Shown: positions 12,187 to 24,223, counted from the stretch's first letter. The stretch is 64,000 nt of DNA from Lactuca virosa (GCA_928212115.1 CAKMRJ010003334.1:106206210-106270209); one strand, 5' to 3'. Notes: generated from the letters alone by a model not told the origin. Program-made: numbers and translations.

Positions 12187-12300
12187 TGACAGCTATAGAC
12201 TTACTGCCTAACAAATAACATCGGCAACTATGGACTTAGTGTCTGTTATACAAACCTTGGCAACAATGGACTTCGTGCCTATTCCTTAAGACAATCCTTA
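12187..12300 (+). repeat. Contracted minisatellite in the inverted relative
   Basis: About three degenerate units (GCAACTATGGACTTAGTGCC-like) are homologous in reverse orientation to the seven-unit arrays of LTRs A-C. Confidence 0.6.
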
Positions 12301-12769
12301 GGAATGAATGAGTGAATGATAGATGATTCTTAGGGTAGATCCTTAAGAAATAAAGAAGATAATGGGGATGGGTAATTGGGATAATTGTTTGATGATGAAG
12401 CATAATAACTTTATTATTGTGGGTTGAAAACCCTATGTACTCACCAGGTTTCTCAACCCGACCCACTCAGTTTATCTGAATCACTGGTGTTGATACAAAG
12501 CTACATTACACTAAGAGATTAAAGGAGATGTAAATTAGTAGTGTAAATGAATGACAGGTCTGTTTATGCTTATGTGTCTGTATTGACGATGACATCCTAA
12601 AGTTTTAATATAAACAAAATACATTTCTTCGGAAATGCTTTGATAATATTATTATCATGTTTTTCTGGGAACAAATTCCGCAACATATTTCTTCAAAAGT
12701 ATACTCTTATTGTCAAATAAAGCATAAACAAATCGGTCTTTTCTTGCCGTGAAAAATGGGGATGTCACA

Positions 12770-14158
12770 TTATATGACCAAGATGATAATGCCACAAGTA
12801 TACTTTTTCTACATCATTAGAGGATTTAATATATTGCTTATGTTATCAACACATAGGATAGTTTCATACACGCCATTACAAGGAAAAGCTTTGGACATAA
12901 AAAACCATTTTTATAAACCAAAATAGAACCATTGTCATTATCAAATGTAAAACGATATCCTTGTCTAAATAATGCATGAAATGAAATAATATTTCTAGTC
13001 ATATATGAAACATAACAAAAATTACCTAAATCAACTATAACACCACCATTAATCACAAGTCCATAAGTCCCAATCTTGGTAACATGTGAAGTATTCCCCA
13101 TGACCAGGTTCAATCTTCTATGCTCCAGTTCCTCACTTTCTCTTAAACCCTGCAAATCAAAACAAATGTGGAAACCACATCCTGTATCAAGGACCCATGA
13201 ATGAGAAAGTTACGTGTTATTGATTTGGATAGTGTAAATACCTGAAGAAGGCTTGGTATTTCCTTCTTTCAAACCTTGAAGGTATTTTGGGCAGCTTCTC
13301 TTCCAATGCCCATTTTCATTGCAGTGAAAGCAGGTGTCCTCCTTCGGATCACTAACAACAGGAATATCATAAGTGGTTTTCCCCTTTTACCCGCTATTGA
13401 ACGCTCCAGAATGGGCTTTCCTTTTTCCAATTGGGTTGGGCGTTTTCCTTTCTTTTAGTTCCTTTACCATGATTGATGGCCAGGACAGGAACACTTGTCA
13501 CAGTAGGGACATGATACTTTTTCATCCTCGATTTAGCAGTTTGCAACAAGTTATGGAGTTGGGTCAATGTTGTCTCTGTGCTGTTCAAATGATAGGTCAA
13601 AGTGAACTGATCATAACTAGAAAGTAGGGACTTAAGGACCATGTCAATGGCCAACTCCTTATCAAATTTCACATTGAGTTTCTCCAACCTTTCCACATAC
13701 ATCTGTATCTTTTTTGCACATGAGCGCATACATATTCTCTTTCCTTTAGCTTATACACAATTAGGGACTTGACGACCTCATAGTGTTCTTGTCTTTCCTT
13801 CTTGTGAAACTTTTCAGCAAGATCCAAGATCATTTCGTACGACCAGTAGTCCTCATAGAACTTTTTTAGCTCAGGTACCATGGTTGCAACCATGATGCAA
13901 GCGCCCTTAGTGGCATCGTCAATATGTTTTTTTATGAAGAGCTAATTCCTCAGAAGTAGCAGTCAATTCATCAATCTCATGAAGGGGTTATCGAGAACAT
14001 ACTCTTGTTCTCTAACAAAGAGTCATCTTCAAGTTTCTCATCTAGTCGATGAAGTTTGGACCAGTGAGCTTTTCCTTTGACAGAATCGATAAGAGAGTGA
14101 AGTTTGAATTTGGAGTAGAGTTTTGAGTAGTAGAAATTTCACCATTTCCAGACATCTT
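12770..14158 (-). pseudogene. Decayed Ty1/copia gag and start of pol
   Basis: On the minus strand a gag start (MSGNG...) lies at about 14156. It is followed by broken gag fragments (13669-13893, 13394-13729), a CX2CX4HX4C zinc knuckle at 13291-13332 (C-FH-C-NENG-H-WKRS-C), and the protease-to-integrase linker (12838-13155, LNLVMGN). Stops and frame changes separate the pieces; for example the first gag exon-like stretch ends within about 40 codons. The protein resembles the gag of the copia element at 58175-59060, including the same knuckle wording, so both belong to one lineage. Protease onwards is missing because the LTR element ending at 12769 is inserted there. Confidence 0.82.
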
Positions 14159-15411
14159 TTAAATGAGAGAGACAATTTTAGTTAGTTGATGTATGTCCTT
14201 AATATTTTAACCCAAATTAATATTCAAGGCTAGGATCCTAAATACAATTCGAAATGAGAAGAGTGATGACATAATCTGATTACAAATTATTTAGGTAGGC
14301 ACAATTCCAATTTCAATCTAATATGAAATTCCTAGATCTTTTGAGATTCATTGAATCTTATCAATGACATGTTTAATCTCAGATTATGCTCTTCCATTTG
14401 TGTTTGTGATACCGATGATCACAAAAAAGATGTGAATAACCATGCAAACACGCATGACATACTCAAAGTCATTTATGATCTCACATTTATGTGCTGGTAA
14501 ACCATTCACGCCCCATCAACAATCATAAAATCGATTATGTGCCATCATTTCCACTTTGTTATCCCATATTAGTGTGTTGGTTAACCACACACGCTCCACT
14601 AACGACTTAACAAAGAAATGATGTGCGTTTTCATGGATTAACATACATTTCACATTTTTTCTAAAGTAACCAGAGTGAGATTTTTGAAGAATGTTCTAGT
14701 ACTTTATTATTATACTTTTTAATCTTTTTATGTTCTATCAAATCCGTTCGGCTAACAACCCTCCACCGCAAAAAGAAGCGATGAGTGAAAAAGACACTCA
14801 TTCAACGATAATTTTATAGGTCGTTTCCTTATACCTCTCTTATAACATGACTTCATGAATGTGGCGTATTGGAGATTCAACTGACTTTTGTTATACATAT
14901 AGTATTAAAGTTCTTATACATATGTATATGGTGTATTTTAAACATTTTAAAATCTTCAAGGTTTAAAATTAATGTTAAATTAACTATTAACTGATTAATC
15001 TTTTAAACCAATTATTGATTTATCTTTATCTTTTAATAAAACTATTAATTAAATTAATTAAATCATTTAAATTAATTATGGATTTTAATATTTATCTTTT
15101 GGTTAACACTAATTAAATTAAATATTAAAATCCATGAAGATAATTCATTCAATTATCTTATAACAAAAAAATTATATTTCCATGTTTTTCTCCTTAAAAC
15201 TCAAATTAGGGTTTTTAATCGTATAAGACAATTAAAAATTGAATTTTTAACAAAAGCAAGACCAAATAATTACTAAAAACAACTTACTAGTCAGATAAGG
15301 CAGAAAAAACAAGCAGAACCGAAAATCACGAAAAGCATGGTGTGCCCTCCTCGCTTTTTTTTTCAATTCATCTCATGCACAATCAATGTTCGACAATTAC
15401 TCTGACACAAC
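14159..15411 (-). mobile_element. Untranslated leader of the decayed copia element
   Basis: About 1.25 kb lie between LTR and gag on the minus strand. Short stretches match the leader of the copia element at 56752-58174, for example the GTGTGTGGTTAACC region near 14575 and the TGCATGGTTATTCACA region near 14430-14450. Next to the LTR, a damaged PBS (TGTGTCAGAG instead of TGGTATCAGAG) is at about 15398-15409. The region is AT-rich and I see no gene in it. Confidence 0.65.
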
Positions 15412-15993
15412 TGATGGGTTTTATAGGTTACAAAATTCATGTACATACAGAAGAATAACACTTAACAATTAAAGGTATATACAACCTATAAGGATCTATG
15501 TCTTCACATTTAAAACAACATACAATGAACTATAATGATCTGTGTCCCTTTATATAGCTCCAAGGAATCCCTAGAAACCATAAATTTAAACATAAAATAA
15601 TATTATTTCAAATCCTAGTGATTATCTACTTTCCTTAAATCAAATGAAACATTGTAAATTGCCTTAAAAGACATCTCAAAACAGTCCACCTCATGGAGGT
15701 TTCTAGAATCTTTCTTTTGTTCAACTATTGAACAATTGTAGTTCACATTTGTATTCTCAATTAATTCTAGTTGATCCCAAATTAATTCCAAATTAATTTT
15801 TGATTAATTCTTAATTAATTTAATCTATTTCTAATTAATTTATTAATCATATAATAAATTAATAAATTATTTTCTCTCTCTACAAATGTCATTCTAATTT
15901 GTTTCTAGTTATAAGGGCGACCAAAAAAGAAATTTGTTTCCAATTACAAGTTTATATCAATTTAATTATGAGCTTAAATACATTAATTCAACA
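15412..15993 (-). repeat. 5' LTR of the decayed copia element
   Basis: The minus strand runs TGTTGAATTA...AACCCATCA, about 582 bp, ending next to the damaged PBS. Internal wording (TTCAATAGTTGAACAA, CCTCCATGAGGTGG) matches the copia LTR at 21220-21998. The start is the less certain border. The 3' LTR partner is left of the window. Confidence 0.62.
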
Positions 15994-16749
15994 ATATGAC
16001 GATAAGATGAAAACACATTTGGAATGGTGAAATGGTGACATTCTTTATAGCTTAATCTTGCAAATTAATAATAACTTTTTTTCTTTTATGTTTGTGATTG
16101 TTAAATATGAATCGAATTGTTCCTGTTTATGATCTCTATCTCTAAAACAGAAAGTGATGGAACATAATTATTATTTTTTGTGTAAATATAACATAAAAGA
16201 AAAAAGAAAAATGGATGTCTTAATCCCACCAAATCCCACATATTCACACAAAGCTAAAGTTAATGGAGTGGTGGATTAACATCACAACCCTATCCCTTTC
16301 ATAAATAAATCAGCTCTTTATTATAACTTTTACCCAAAGGTAAATGGACCATTATTACTTAAAATAAATCTTTATTAGCCATAGCTATCACAAAAAGTTA
16401 TATTAAAAGATCGAATGAACTTTTCATTAGTTTCTTTCAACGATGATGAATGTTAGATTAAAATATCAAATGCGCATTGATACCTAGGAACGAAACTTTT
16501 TATTTTTCTCTCAATTTTATTTCAACTTTAGCACTAAATAGTAATACTCGTATTTTTCATATTTCTTTGTATGCTTTAAACTTTATAAGTTAATCCTCAT
16601 TTGTGAATCGTTCTTCTCCACTAGTGGGTTTTTTTAATATCAGTATGTTGTCTCTAATATTTTTTACTTGTTATTGTTGATTCATGTTATATACTAATGA
16701 TTTCCTTTGTTTAGATAAGTTATTCCGCATTATTAAATAATTTGAAATA
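15994..16749. other. Unassigned AT-rich spacer
   Basis: About 750 bp in which I see no element termini, no repeat shared with the rest of the window and no convincing reading frame. Together with 18519-19257 it is one of the few candidate stretches of low-copy DNA here. Confidence 0.4.
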
Positions 16750-16752
16750 TTA

Positions 16753-16951
16753 GGGGTGTTTATTAGCTTATTGGTGGTGAGAATAAGCAATAAACAATAA
16801 GCAATGGAGAGATGCTTATTAAAATTAGCTTATTTAGCTTATTTCTAACACAATAAGCTGATTTTTAAGGATTTTATCTAAACACTTAAACTTAGCTTAT
16901 TGTTGTGGGAATAAGCAATAAGCACCTTTTTTTTCCTATCCAAACACCCCC
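16753..16951. mobile_element. Tourist-like MITE (PIF/Harbinger type), 199 bp
   Basis: The left end GGGGTGTTTATTAGCTTATT and the inverted right end (GGGGTGTTTGGATAGG in reverse) form terminal inverted repeats, with internal repeats of AATAAGC/GCTTATT. A three-base TTA duplication flanks it (16750-16752 and 16952-16954). TTA targets and G-rich GGGTGTTTG ends are typical of Tourist/Harbinger MITEs. It has no coding capacity. Confidence 0.72.
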
Positions 16952-17050
16952 TTAGATTGGTTGATTTTACGCTTTGACATAGGTTTACAAATCTTTGGTA
17001 AATTTTGCTAATCGGGAAAAGCATTTTTCTTTGTTATTTGTATTATCAAG

Positions 17051-17178
17051 GAACAAATTACAGAAATCGTCCATGTGGTTTGTAAAAATTTCGCGTTTGG
17101 TCCATATCTTTTGTTTTGCGCTCGGACCATCCCTATAGTTTGTTTTCGTTTCATTTTTCGTCCCTGGCAGAAATGAAA
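17051..17178 (+). repeat. Left terminal inverted repeat of the MULE
   Basis: Pairs with 18382-18508. It includes the blocks TTTGGTCC, CTCGGACCAT and TTCGTCCCTGG. Confidence 0.8.
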
Positions 17179-18381
17179 ACACTATTTTGCCCTTTGTATT
17201 TTTTTTTCAATTTTTTTAGTATTTGTTTATTATGTAATCAATTAAATGATTTATAGAGATGGGACCCACTCATACTCCCACATCCAACTACCACCGGCCA
17301 CCGGCAACCACCACAGACCTCCGACAACCCCCGTTCAACCACCACATTTGACATCCGACAGCACCGATTCAACCTTATCTCCGGTCACCACACCAAAATC
17401 AAAAGAAATTGAACCAAAATAAAAAACCCTATATAATCACAATCAAAATCTATAGTCAAAACCAAAACAGAATCAAAATCAAAATCTATATACAAAACTT
17501 GAAATCAAAATGTGTTCTTAAAAATCATTCTGGAAATCAAACACAAAGTTTGTTTTTCGATAATTTGGTTATGTGGGTTCCGGATGTAGACGAAAGTGGA
17601 TTCCAGATGTAGACGACCACCAACAACCACTAGCAATCATTAGTGGTGACCACCAGAAACCAAAACCACCGACAACCATCTGTGACCACCGGAAACCACC
17701 AACGATCAGTCAAACACCACCATCACTTCCATCAAACACCATCACTATAAAACCAAACTTAAATGAAAAAAACACAAACACAAATCGAAGGTTTTAGATC
17801 CTAGAAATGGGTGTCCAGTGGTTTCAGATCGGGGACTAAAGGGGGTAAGTGGAGGACTCGATGGTGTGCAAATCGATTCATAGACCTTGAGCAAAAACCA
17901 ACGGTGTTGTTAGTTGATGGCGTCAGTAATGTATATGGTTGAGCTTTAAGGTTGTAGGATTCTAGTAGTGGTGTTCACCACCAACCACCACTAGTTACCA
18001 GCAACCACGATCGGAAATAGAAAATAGCAACGATGGAAGATCGATAACTCGAGAAACAACCACGATGGGGAAGGCAACAATGACTGATTCAATAGCGGTG
18101 GTGGTCTTCTGCTTAAGCTTCTCCGACTTTGCAGATCAAGAACTAAAGAAACAACCATGCTAGAGAAGGAAGTTGTGGCTAGAGGTAGGCGGAGTTGGTG
18201 GTCCGGTAATGGTGGTGGTGGGTGGTGCCCTTTTAGCTCTAGTATCTAGGGTTAGGGAACGTGTGGTTTCAATGGGCCATTTTGTTTTCTTATAATTATA
18301 AATAATAGAAATTGTAATAAAAAATATGGAAAATAAAATAATAAAAAAATTGAAAAAAATACAAAGGGAAAAATAGTATTT

Positions 18382-18508
18382 TTACATCTTCCAGGGACGA
18401 AAAGCAAAACGAAAACAAACTATAGGAATGGTCCGAGTGCAAAAACAAAAGATAGGGACCAAACGTGAAGTTTTTGCAAACTATAGGGACGATTTCAGTA
18501 CTTTGTTC
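18382..18508 (-). repeat. Right terminal inverted repeat of the MULE
   Basis: Reverse complement of 17051-17178 with scattered mismatches. Confidence 0.8.
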
Positions 18509-18518
18509 TATTATCAAG

Positions 18519-19257
18519 TGGTATAGAGCTTTCTTGTGGGTTTATTGATTTGATTAACATATTAATATTTAGGGTTTCGCCGCTTGTATGAAAACTATGA
18601 GGTTTGACATTCCAATTGTTAGATAGAAATACAAAGCTTCTATATTGGAAACTAAAGGTGAAATATATTTTGATTCAACTTGATTTAATCTAAGCTTTAT
18701 CGGGTTTTGATAACATGTTGGAAGAAAACAGAGGACTTAAAAGCATCCTCACAAATTAATTTGCATTTTTAATGACATTTTACTTGATGTATTGTAGGAG
18801 ATTAGTGTAACAACCATTTGGTTAATATTATAGCAATTGTGTGTCACCAAGAGTCTCCCAAACAAGTTCAGGGGAGACTCTCTTCTCTAACTCCAAGTTC
18901 TTCTTGGGAGATCAATTTTGCATCATCAAGTGAGCTCAACTTATCTTCCACATTCTTCTTCTACTATATTGAGCCTTTCATTCTCAAGGTATAATTCAAG
19001 TACCATTGCGAGTTAGTAACAAGTAGTTTGTTGAAGGATAATACCTTACTGGAGTTCTTCATTATCTAGTGGATCTCCGAACAATAGGAGACTCAATCTC
19101 TTTCGCATCCATAACTTCATCCTCCAGACTCCCACTATGTCTAGGTTTTTTTGAGCTCACATTGCAGCCTGAACTTTCACCTATCTCATAAGTAGTGATA
19201 GGTTTTAGAATGTCGTTATTTAAGTTTTCATATATGTTGATTTGGTATATCTTTTAT
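18519..19257. other. Unassigned spacer with a GAGACTC hairpin
   Basis: No element borders are recognised with confidence. A perfect 10 bp inverted repeat (AGAGTCTCCC at 18850-18859, GGGAGACTCT at 18872-18881) and further GAGACTC/GACTCCC copies near 19075-19125 are visible. A TGTAACAACC at about 18807 could be an LTR start, but I find no matching end. Confidence 0.4.
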
Positions 19258-20957
19258 GTAACATCTGAGTTCCTTGTATGTATCCTGTTTTGAAATAAAA
19301 GTTGCAATTTTTCTGAAATACGAAAAACTAAAAGTTGAAGGGACGCGGGGCGCCCTTTTTTTTGGATGCGGCGCGTCCGGTCTCTGGGTTGTTGGCATTT
19401 TCTCGGATTTTCGCCTATTTAAAGGGTAAAAAAACCCTAGGTCTTTCCATTCTTAGCCTCCAGATCATCCTTGAGAGAAACCCTACCCTCCCATATCTTG
19501 TTCTTGAGTATTTTAGCGACTCATAAGCTTATTTCTTCCATTTTAGTGAAGCTTGAAGATCAATAAGGTTTCCTTTGTTGCAAGGAAGGTGATTTCAAGT
19601 GTAGATCCAACAAAATCACTCCATTTTTGGACCATTGTGAGTATAAAGTTTATATCTTGTTCTTTAGTTCATTATATCTTGTTATATGCAACTTTTTTGG
19701 TACTTTTTGGTCCAATTTGCTTGTGCTCCTGAAGTTGAGAGAACTCCAACAATTTTTAATACCTTGGATTACTCTCTGGAATTTTTAGACTTGAAAAAAT
19801 GAGGTTTCATGCATTCTCATAAAGCTATGCAAGAGTTACGGTCCATTTAGTCATTTTAGAGACTTAAAGTGTTAGATATTGCTTGCTTGGAGAATCTAAA
19901 TGGATAAAGTTTGAAACTTTATCCATTAGTACACTATTAAGAATCATATATGAAAATTTGAGCCACTACTTAATGGATTAAGTCGAAAAACCCTTTGGAT
20001 TTTTGCCTGGATGTGATGAGTCTTTTGAAGGGTGCTAACAAGCTTGTGAATATCTATGGAGTACATCTGATTTGATTTGTATCCCAACTATTTTGTTATG
20101 TAGTGGACGCGGGGCACTCAAAATGGGACGTGAGGTTTCTTTTCACCAATTCATTGACTTTTTGGTCTTTTGACCAAGATGTTTAGTTTTTGACATTTTG
20201 ACCAAGTTTGACTTTGGGTCAAACTTTAGGGTTGACTTGAAAATTGAGTTCTAGTTTCTTTCTGATGTTTGGGTGGTTCATGAGACTGTTTCGTGCGAGA
20301 TTCATATTTCTAGCTTTGTTCTTTAGTTTTCAGTTTAGGTGAGTTTTATCGCTATTCCATGTAGACAATATTGATCCTTGTATGCTAGGATACAAGTGCT
20401 ATTTGAGTAGAGTTGTATGAGTAGACTAGTATAGTCCTTAGTATGTTTGTATATCTGGTTTTGTGATTTGTTCGTATATATGTATGATGAGTTGATAGAA
20501 AAAGTCGAGAGGTCATGAGCTTATAGACTCATGTTGACGACGAAACAACAAGAGGTCGTAAGTCGATATACACATCTTATTAGCGAAATGGCGACATGTC
20601 CTAAGCCCTAATTTGTATGTATTGGTGAAATGACGAGATGTCGTTATCCGTTACTTGTATGAATTGTATGTATATTGTGGTATATGGTATTTTGGAGAAC
20701 TTACTAAGCTTTGTGCTTATAGTTGTGGACTAAATGTTTTATGTTGTGCTGATGAGAGTGGGAAGGCTCTAGCTAGACCATGACGCACACACAACTACCG
20801 TGTTTATGTTTTAAACTTCCACTACTTATGCTATTTTGATAGAATGGTTTTCAATTGGGATGATTTTGGGATTTTTGAACAATTAGTACTTCAATTTTAT
20901 GAAAATGGTTGCTTTAATCAAATATTAAAAAGAAATTGGTTGAAATTTTGGACGTTT
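19258..20957 (+). repeat. Probable Ty3/gypsy LTR
   Basis: The stretch starts TGTAACATCTGAG and ends GGACGTTTCA. Two bases later the PBS TTGGTATCAGAG follows (20961-20972). The length of about 1.7 kb and the end style fit the gypsy LTRs in this window. A TATA-like CTATTTAAAG lies near 19416, just downstream of two GC-rich imperfect palindromes (19340-19355, 19364-19378). No second copy is present, so the borders rest on the PBS and TG...CA ends. The internal region is lost after the PBS. Confidence 0.58.
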
Positions 20958-20960
20958 CAA

Positions 20961-20972
20961 GTTGGTATCAGA
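20961..20972 (+). promoter_or_regulatory. Primer binding site after the 19258-20957 LTR
   Basis: TTGGTATCAGAG pairs with initiator Met tRNA. The element breaks off immediately after it, at a new TGTAACGTCTCAG. Confidence 0.6.
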
Positions 20973-20973
20973 G

Positions 20974-21219
20974 TGTAACGTCTCAGTTTTCAAACCCAAA
21001 ATTTTCATTTTCAATATAAACCATAAGGTCAATCATTGTTTCCAAAATTAATATAAAAATTCATTTGTTCAACATTGCAAAGATGTAGTTTCCAAAATAA
21101 ATTAATAACATATAGCCTTTCTGAAATCCAACACCCAGGCCAACGTGTCTATCATATACACTGTTCCCATAATTATATCAATCAATATAATAATCGGGAT
21201 TAACGATTAATCTCATACT
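20974..21219 (+). repeat. Fragment resembling an LTR start
   Basis: It begins TGTAACGTCTCAG, similar to the first 15 bases of the neighbouring LTR (TGTAACATCTGAG), then diverges. It is cut at 21220 by the next copia LTR. It may be the first 246 bp of another inserted LTR; the rest is not found. Confidence 0.35.
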
Positions 21220-21998
21220 TGTTGGGAATAAGTGTCAAATGTCATAACTAATTGGTGTGACTTTGGGAATAATAACAAAGTCCTTTTAGGGTTACCCTCA
21301 AGAGCTCAAATAGCTAGAAAAGTATTTAAGAGTGTAAGATAAAAAGTTCATTAATTTATTACAGGTTAATAAATTAATTAGGATATATTAAAATTAATCT
21401 GAATTTATTTAAAAGGTACAAGGGCTGAATATTAATTGTTCAATAGTTGAGCAAAATGAACATTCTAGATCTTCCATAGAGGTGAACGGTTTGGAGGAGG
21501 TCTTGGAGGCTTCCAAAATCGATCAAAGTATTAGATAATGAAAGGATTTGAATCATGATTAAATCTGATTTTTTAATTGATTAAAATCATCATCATCTAC
21601 AAGTTACCTGAACTATATAAATACCACTACGGCATTCATAAAATGTGATCATACACTTTGCAAGGTTGAGAATATCAGTTCTAAATAGCCTCTCTCATCT
21701 CTCCTAAATTTTCTAGGGGTTTAGTGTTTTGGGTGTGACCCTTTAAAGGATTTCCTACTTTGGGTGCTAGATGCTTCAAAGAGAAACCAAGAGTTCATGA
21801 TCTTCAATGAATCACAATTATATACGATTATACTTGAAATGTTGTTAATTTCTACCCTCTTATTAGTTTATATTAATAGTTTTGAAAGTAGTTTGCTATT
21901 ATAGTAAAGCCTAGATCTAGGGTGCATGTACACTTAAGGTTATATTTAAATGTTTCTGTTTCATAATTTTCATGTATACATGTATCGAAAACCCAATA
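21220..21998 (+). repeat. 5' LTR of a decayed Ty1/copia element
   Basis: About 779 bp from TGTTGGGAATAAG to CCCAATA, followed by GTGGTATCAGAGCC, the same junction as in the copia element at 56751. The final CA is mutated to TA. It shares blocks with the copia LTR at 15412-15993. No 3' LTR is seen. Confidence 0.7.
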
Positions 21999-21999
21999 G

Positions 22000-22012
22000 T
22001 GGTATCAGAGCC
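22000..22012 (+). promoter_or_regulatory. Primer binding site of the decayed copia element
   Basis: TGGTATCAGAGCC, identical to the PBS at 56753-56765. Confidence 0.75.
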
Positions 22013-22321
22013 TTTAGGTTTTAGTTATTATCACTACTTTGAAAAAACTGAGAAAAACCGAAGAAACCTATTAATTGTAGGACGGGGCGTATCCTAACTG
22101 ATTTTTTATGTTTCGAGATTTTTGCTATAATTTTGAATTTTAGGGGTTATCATTAGTTTTAAATATTGTTTTAATCTGTTAAAATTGAATAATTAATATA
22201 AGAGGATAAATATGCCTAAGTGATTTGAAATTATAGATAGTTAATTTAAAATTAATTAATTAAGACTTAATTAAAGATAATATGTTAAAATCATGTATTC
22301 TTAAAAAGTTTAAAAATACAC

Positions 22322-22382
<61 letters not shown>

Positions 22383-24009
22383 TAGAGTTTCCCTTATGCA
22401 CAGTACCTGACCCGGGTACTGTTCATCAGGTTACTTTACTCCACATGGGTTAGTTCCACCGCATCATCTTTTTCACTAATATACCGGTTGATCTAGATTC
22501 ATCGGTGACTTCAATCATCTTGATTCGTTTAACGATTTCATGCCCTATTCGCTAAAACTATCCCATCGCCTAATCGATTACATATATTTATAATAGTTTA
22601 TAAATAGTATATGTAAACTAACTAACTACAATTAAACTAAAGGGGGGGTGTCATTGTTTGTAAACGAAAAGACTTGAAGAATTCATATACTTGCAATTAA
22701 GCAAGATGGTGAGATGCTCAAATATTGGAGATAGTTGTTCAAGTAAGGCAATTCAACACAATGAACATTTGTGTGTTTATGATTATGATTTAATATGTAA
22801 GCTTATCATTCATCCAAAATTGGTTATAGCAATCATGAAGCATGATATGCCAAAATTCCTCGAAGGTAGTATGGAGGTTGCGGAAGCCCACAACACACCT
22901 TCTATATAAAAATCAATTATTCAATTGAAGCAATTAAACCCAAGAAAATTGATTAGCCTTAAGAATGAAGGAATTCCCAATTACTAGAGGATGTCAATAC
23001 TTACACATCCATAAAGGAGTCATGGTCCATAAGCTAGAGATGATTTCTACCATCAAAAAGACCTTTTTCTAAGCAAATCCAATGATTCATTGCTAAATCA
23101 AAGAAAGAAACCAACATTTCTCATTCAAGGATCAAGCTCATGATCAAAGTATTAAACACGCATAAGTATTATGAACTGAGGATCAATAACATGACATAAA
23201 CGACAATCAAACATGAATCCTTCAATAACCAAAAATATCAAAGGGTTTTAGCCCATGTCAACCAAATTAAAGAAGTTAGCCACTCATGGCAACTAGACAA
23301 TAATCATAAAAGTGTTTTAAGACCAAGAAAATATTTACTAGAACAATGAGAAGATGATAGCTCCAACTCTCCAAAAATGCCTCCAAGATACTCCAGTGGT
23401 GGAAAATTCTAAGTGTTGGCTGCCGAACCTACCCCTAAGGTAAATGATGAACCAAATGACCAAAATGCACCCAAAAGGGTAGTTGCGTGGGTGGTCACGC
23501 AAACTTGCGCGGGTGAGCTCCCCACCTTTGCAAATGTTGTTGAAATACGCTACTACGTTAAAATCTATTGGTCCCCTCTACAGCTCACATGATTCAAAAT
23601 GAACCAATCATCTTTAAGCTTCAAAATAGATAGTCCAAGCCCTTTTTTAAGAGTCCACGATCCATATTCAAAAGTCCAACTCATCCAAGTCTTTAATGCA
23701 TTAAGCCTAATTCTTCCAAAATGGATCCGCAAAGCCCTAAAACTCCCTGCAAGCCCACTAAGACCAACAACAAGCTAATCCGCAACTACAACAAGATTCC
23801 AAAAACATACAAAACTCCTTATGCAAAAGAGAAAGTACGCGATACAATCCAAGATAAATAAGGAATAGAATATACGATGCAAAAATAATAAAAAAGAAGC
23901 TATAAATGCTAAAATAAACTATATAAAATAAGTAAATAAAACAAACTATCAAGAAGTTGCTCAAAGTACTTGAGAGAACTAGAGGACAGAAAGGTTCAAG
24001 TGACCATGT
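22013..24009 (+). other. Degenerate copia leader plus unassigned sequence
   Basis: The first few hundred bases continue a copia leader and hold an (AT)n tract (22325-22379). Beyond about 22620 I cannot assign the sequence. A 72-codon frame at 22691-22909 shows no motif. At 23483-23502 sits TTGCGTGGGTGGTCACGCAA, an imperfect palindrome like those in other elements here. Minus-strand wording at 23380-23760 looks LTR-like, but no borders are visible. Confidence 0.35.
22325..22379. repeat. (AT)n microsatellite, about 55 bp
   Basis: Uninterrupted AT dinucleotides inside the degenerate copia leader. Confidence 0.95.
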
Positions 24010-24223
24010 CCAGTTCAAGTACTTATATGATCAAATTTCATAATATTACTACATCTAATTCATGGGTTCTTGATACGAGTTATGGTACTCATATATGCAC
24101 TATATTGCAGGGACTAAAGAGAAAAGGAAGCTTAAGCATGGAGAGTTGAATCTAATCATAGGGAATAGACGCACTTCGGCTTTCTTGATGGTTGGAGATT
24201 TCGAGCTAAAGCTTAGCAGTGGA
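24010..24223 (+). pseudogene. Copia gag-pol fragment (protease region)
   Basis: The plus-strand reading SWVLDTSYGTHIC, then LQGLK and, after a frame shift, GELNLI matches the protease-to-integrase linker seen at 59110-59215 in the 7.8 kb copia element and at 12838-13155. The aspartic protease triad reads D-T-S here, damaged relative to D-T-G. The gag upstream is unrecognisable and the pol downstream is cut at 24224 by a gypsy LTR. It probably belongs to the element whose 5' LTR is 21220-21998. Confidence 0.65.

Larger units (their letters stand above)
10273..12769 (+). repeat. 3' LTR of the inverted relative
   Basis: The LTR runs TGTAACGCCC to GGATGTCACA on the plus strand, 2,497 bp. It is a diverged homologue of LTRs A-C and about 250 bp longer. 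A TATA box lies at 11077-11088, followed by a GC-rich block near 11180-11280. The minisatellite is reduced to about three units (about 12187-12300). A purine-rich GATGAGA tract is expanded at 11878-11980, and about 180 bp at 12005-12190 have no counterpart in LTRs A-C. The flank after 12769 (ttata) is the candidate duplication; its partner lies outside the window. Confidence 0.82.
17051..18508. mobile_element. Non-autonomous Mutator-like element (TIR-MULE)
   Basis: About 125 bp at the left (17051-17178) are repeated in inverted orientation at the right (18382-18508), with few mismatches. Both ends read GAACAAA followed by GAAATCGTCC and TTTGGTCC. A 10 bp direct duplication, tattatcaag, flanks it at 17041-17050 and 18509-18518, close to the 9 bp usual for Mutator. 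The 1.2 kb between is CCACC/ACCACCGGCAACC-rich with small plus-strand frames (17409-17612, 17573-17797) of low complexity and no transposase. It could carry captured host sequence (Pack-MULE), but I cannot name a donor. Confidence 0.8.

Noticed and set aside
17409..17797. Pro/His-rich frames in the MULE as a captured gene
   Set aside because: Low-complexity CCACC repeats explain the composition; no recognisable domain, so capture is left as a possibility only.
22691..22909. 72-codon frame as a host gene
   Set aside because: No domain, no partner copy in the window, and surrounded by degenerate element sequence.
23758..24018. 86-codon hydrophobic minus-strand frame as a membrane protein
   Set aside because: It is the complement of AT-rich DNA and overlaps the decayed copia fragment on the other strand.
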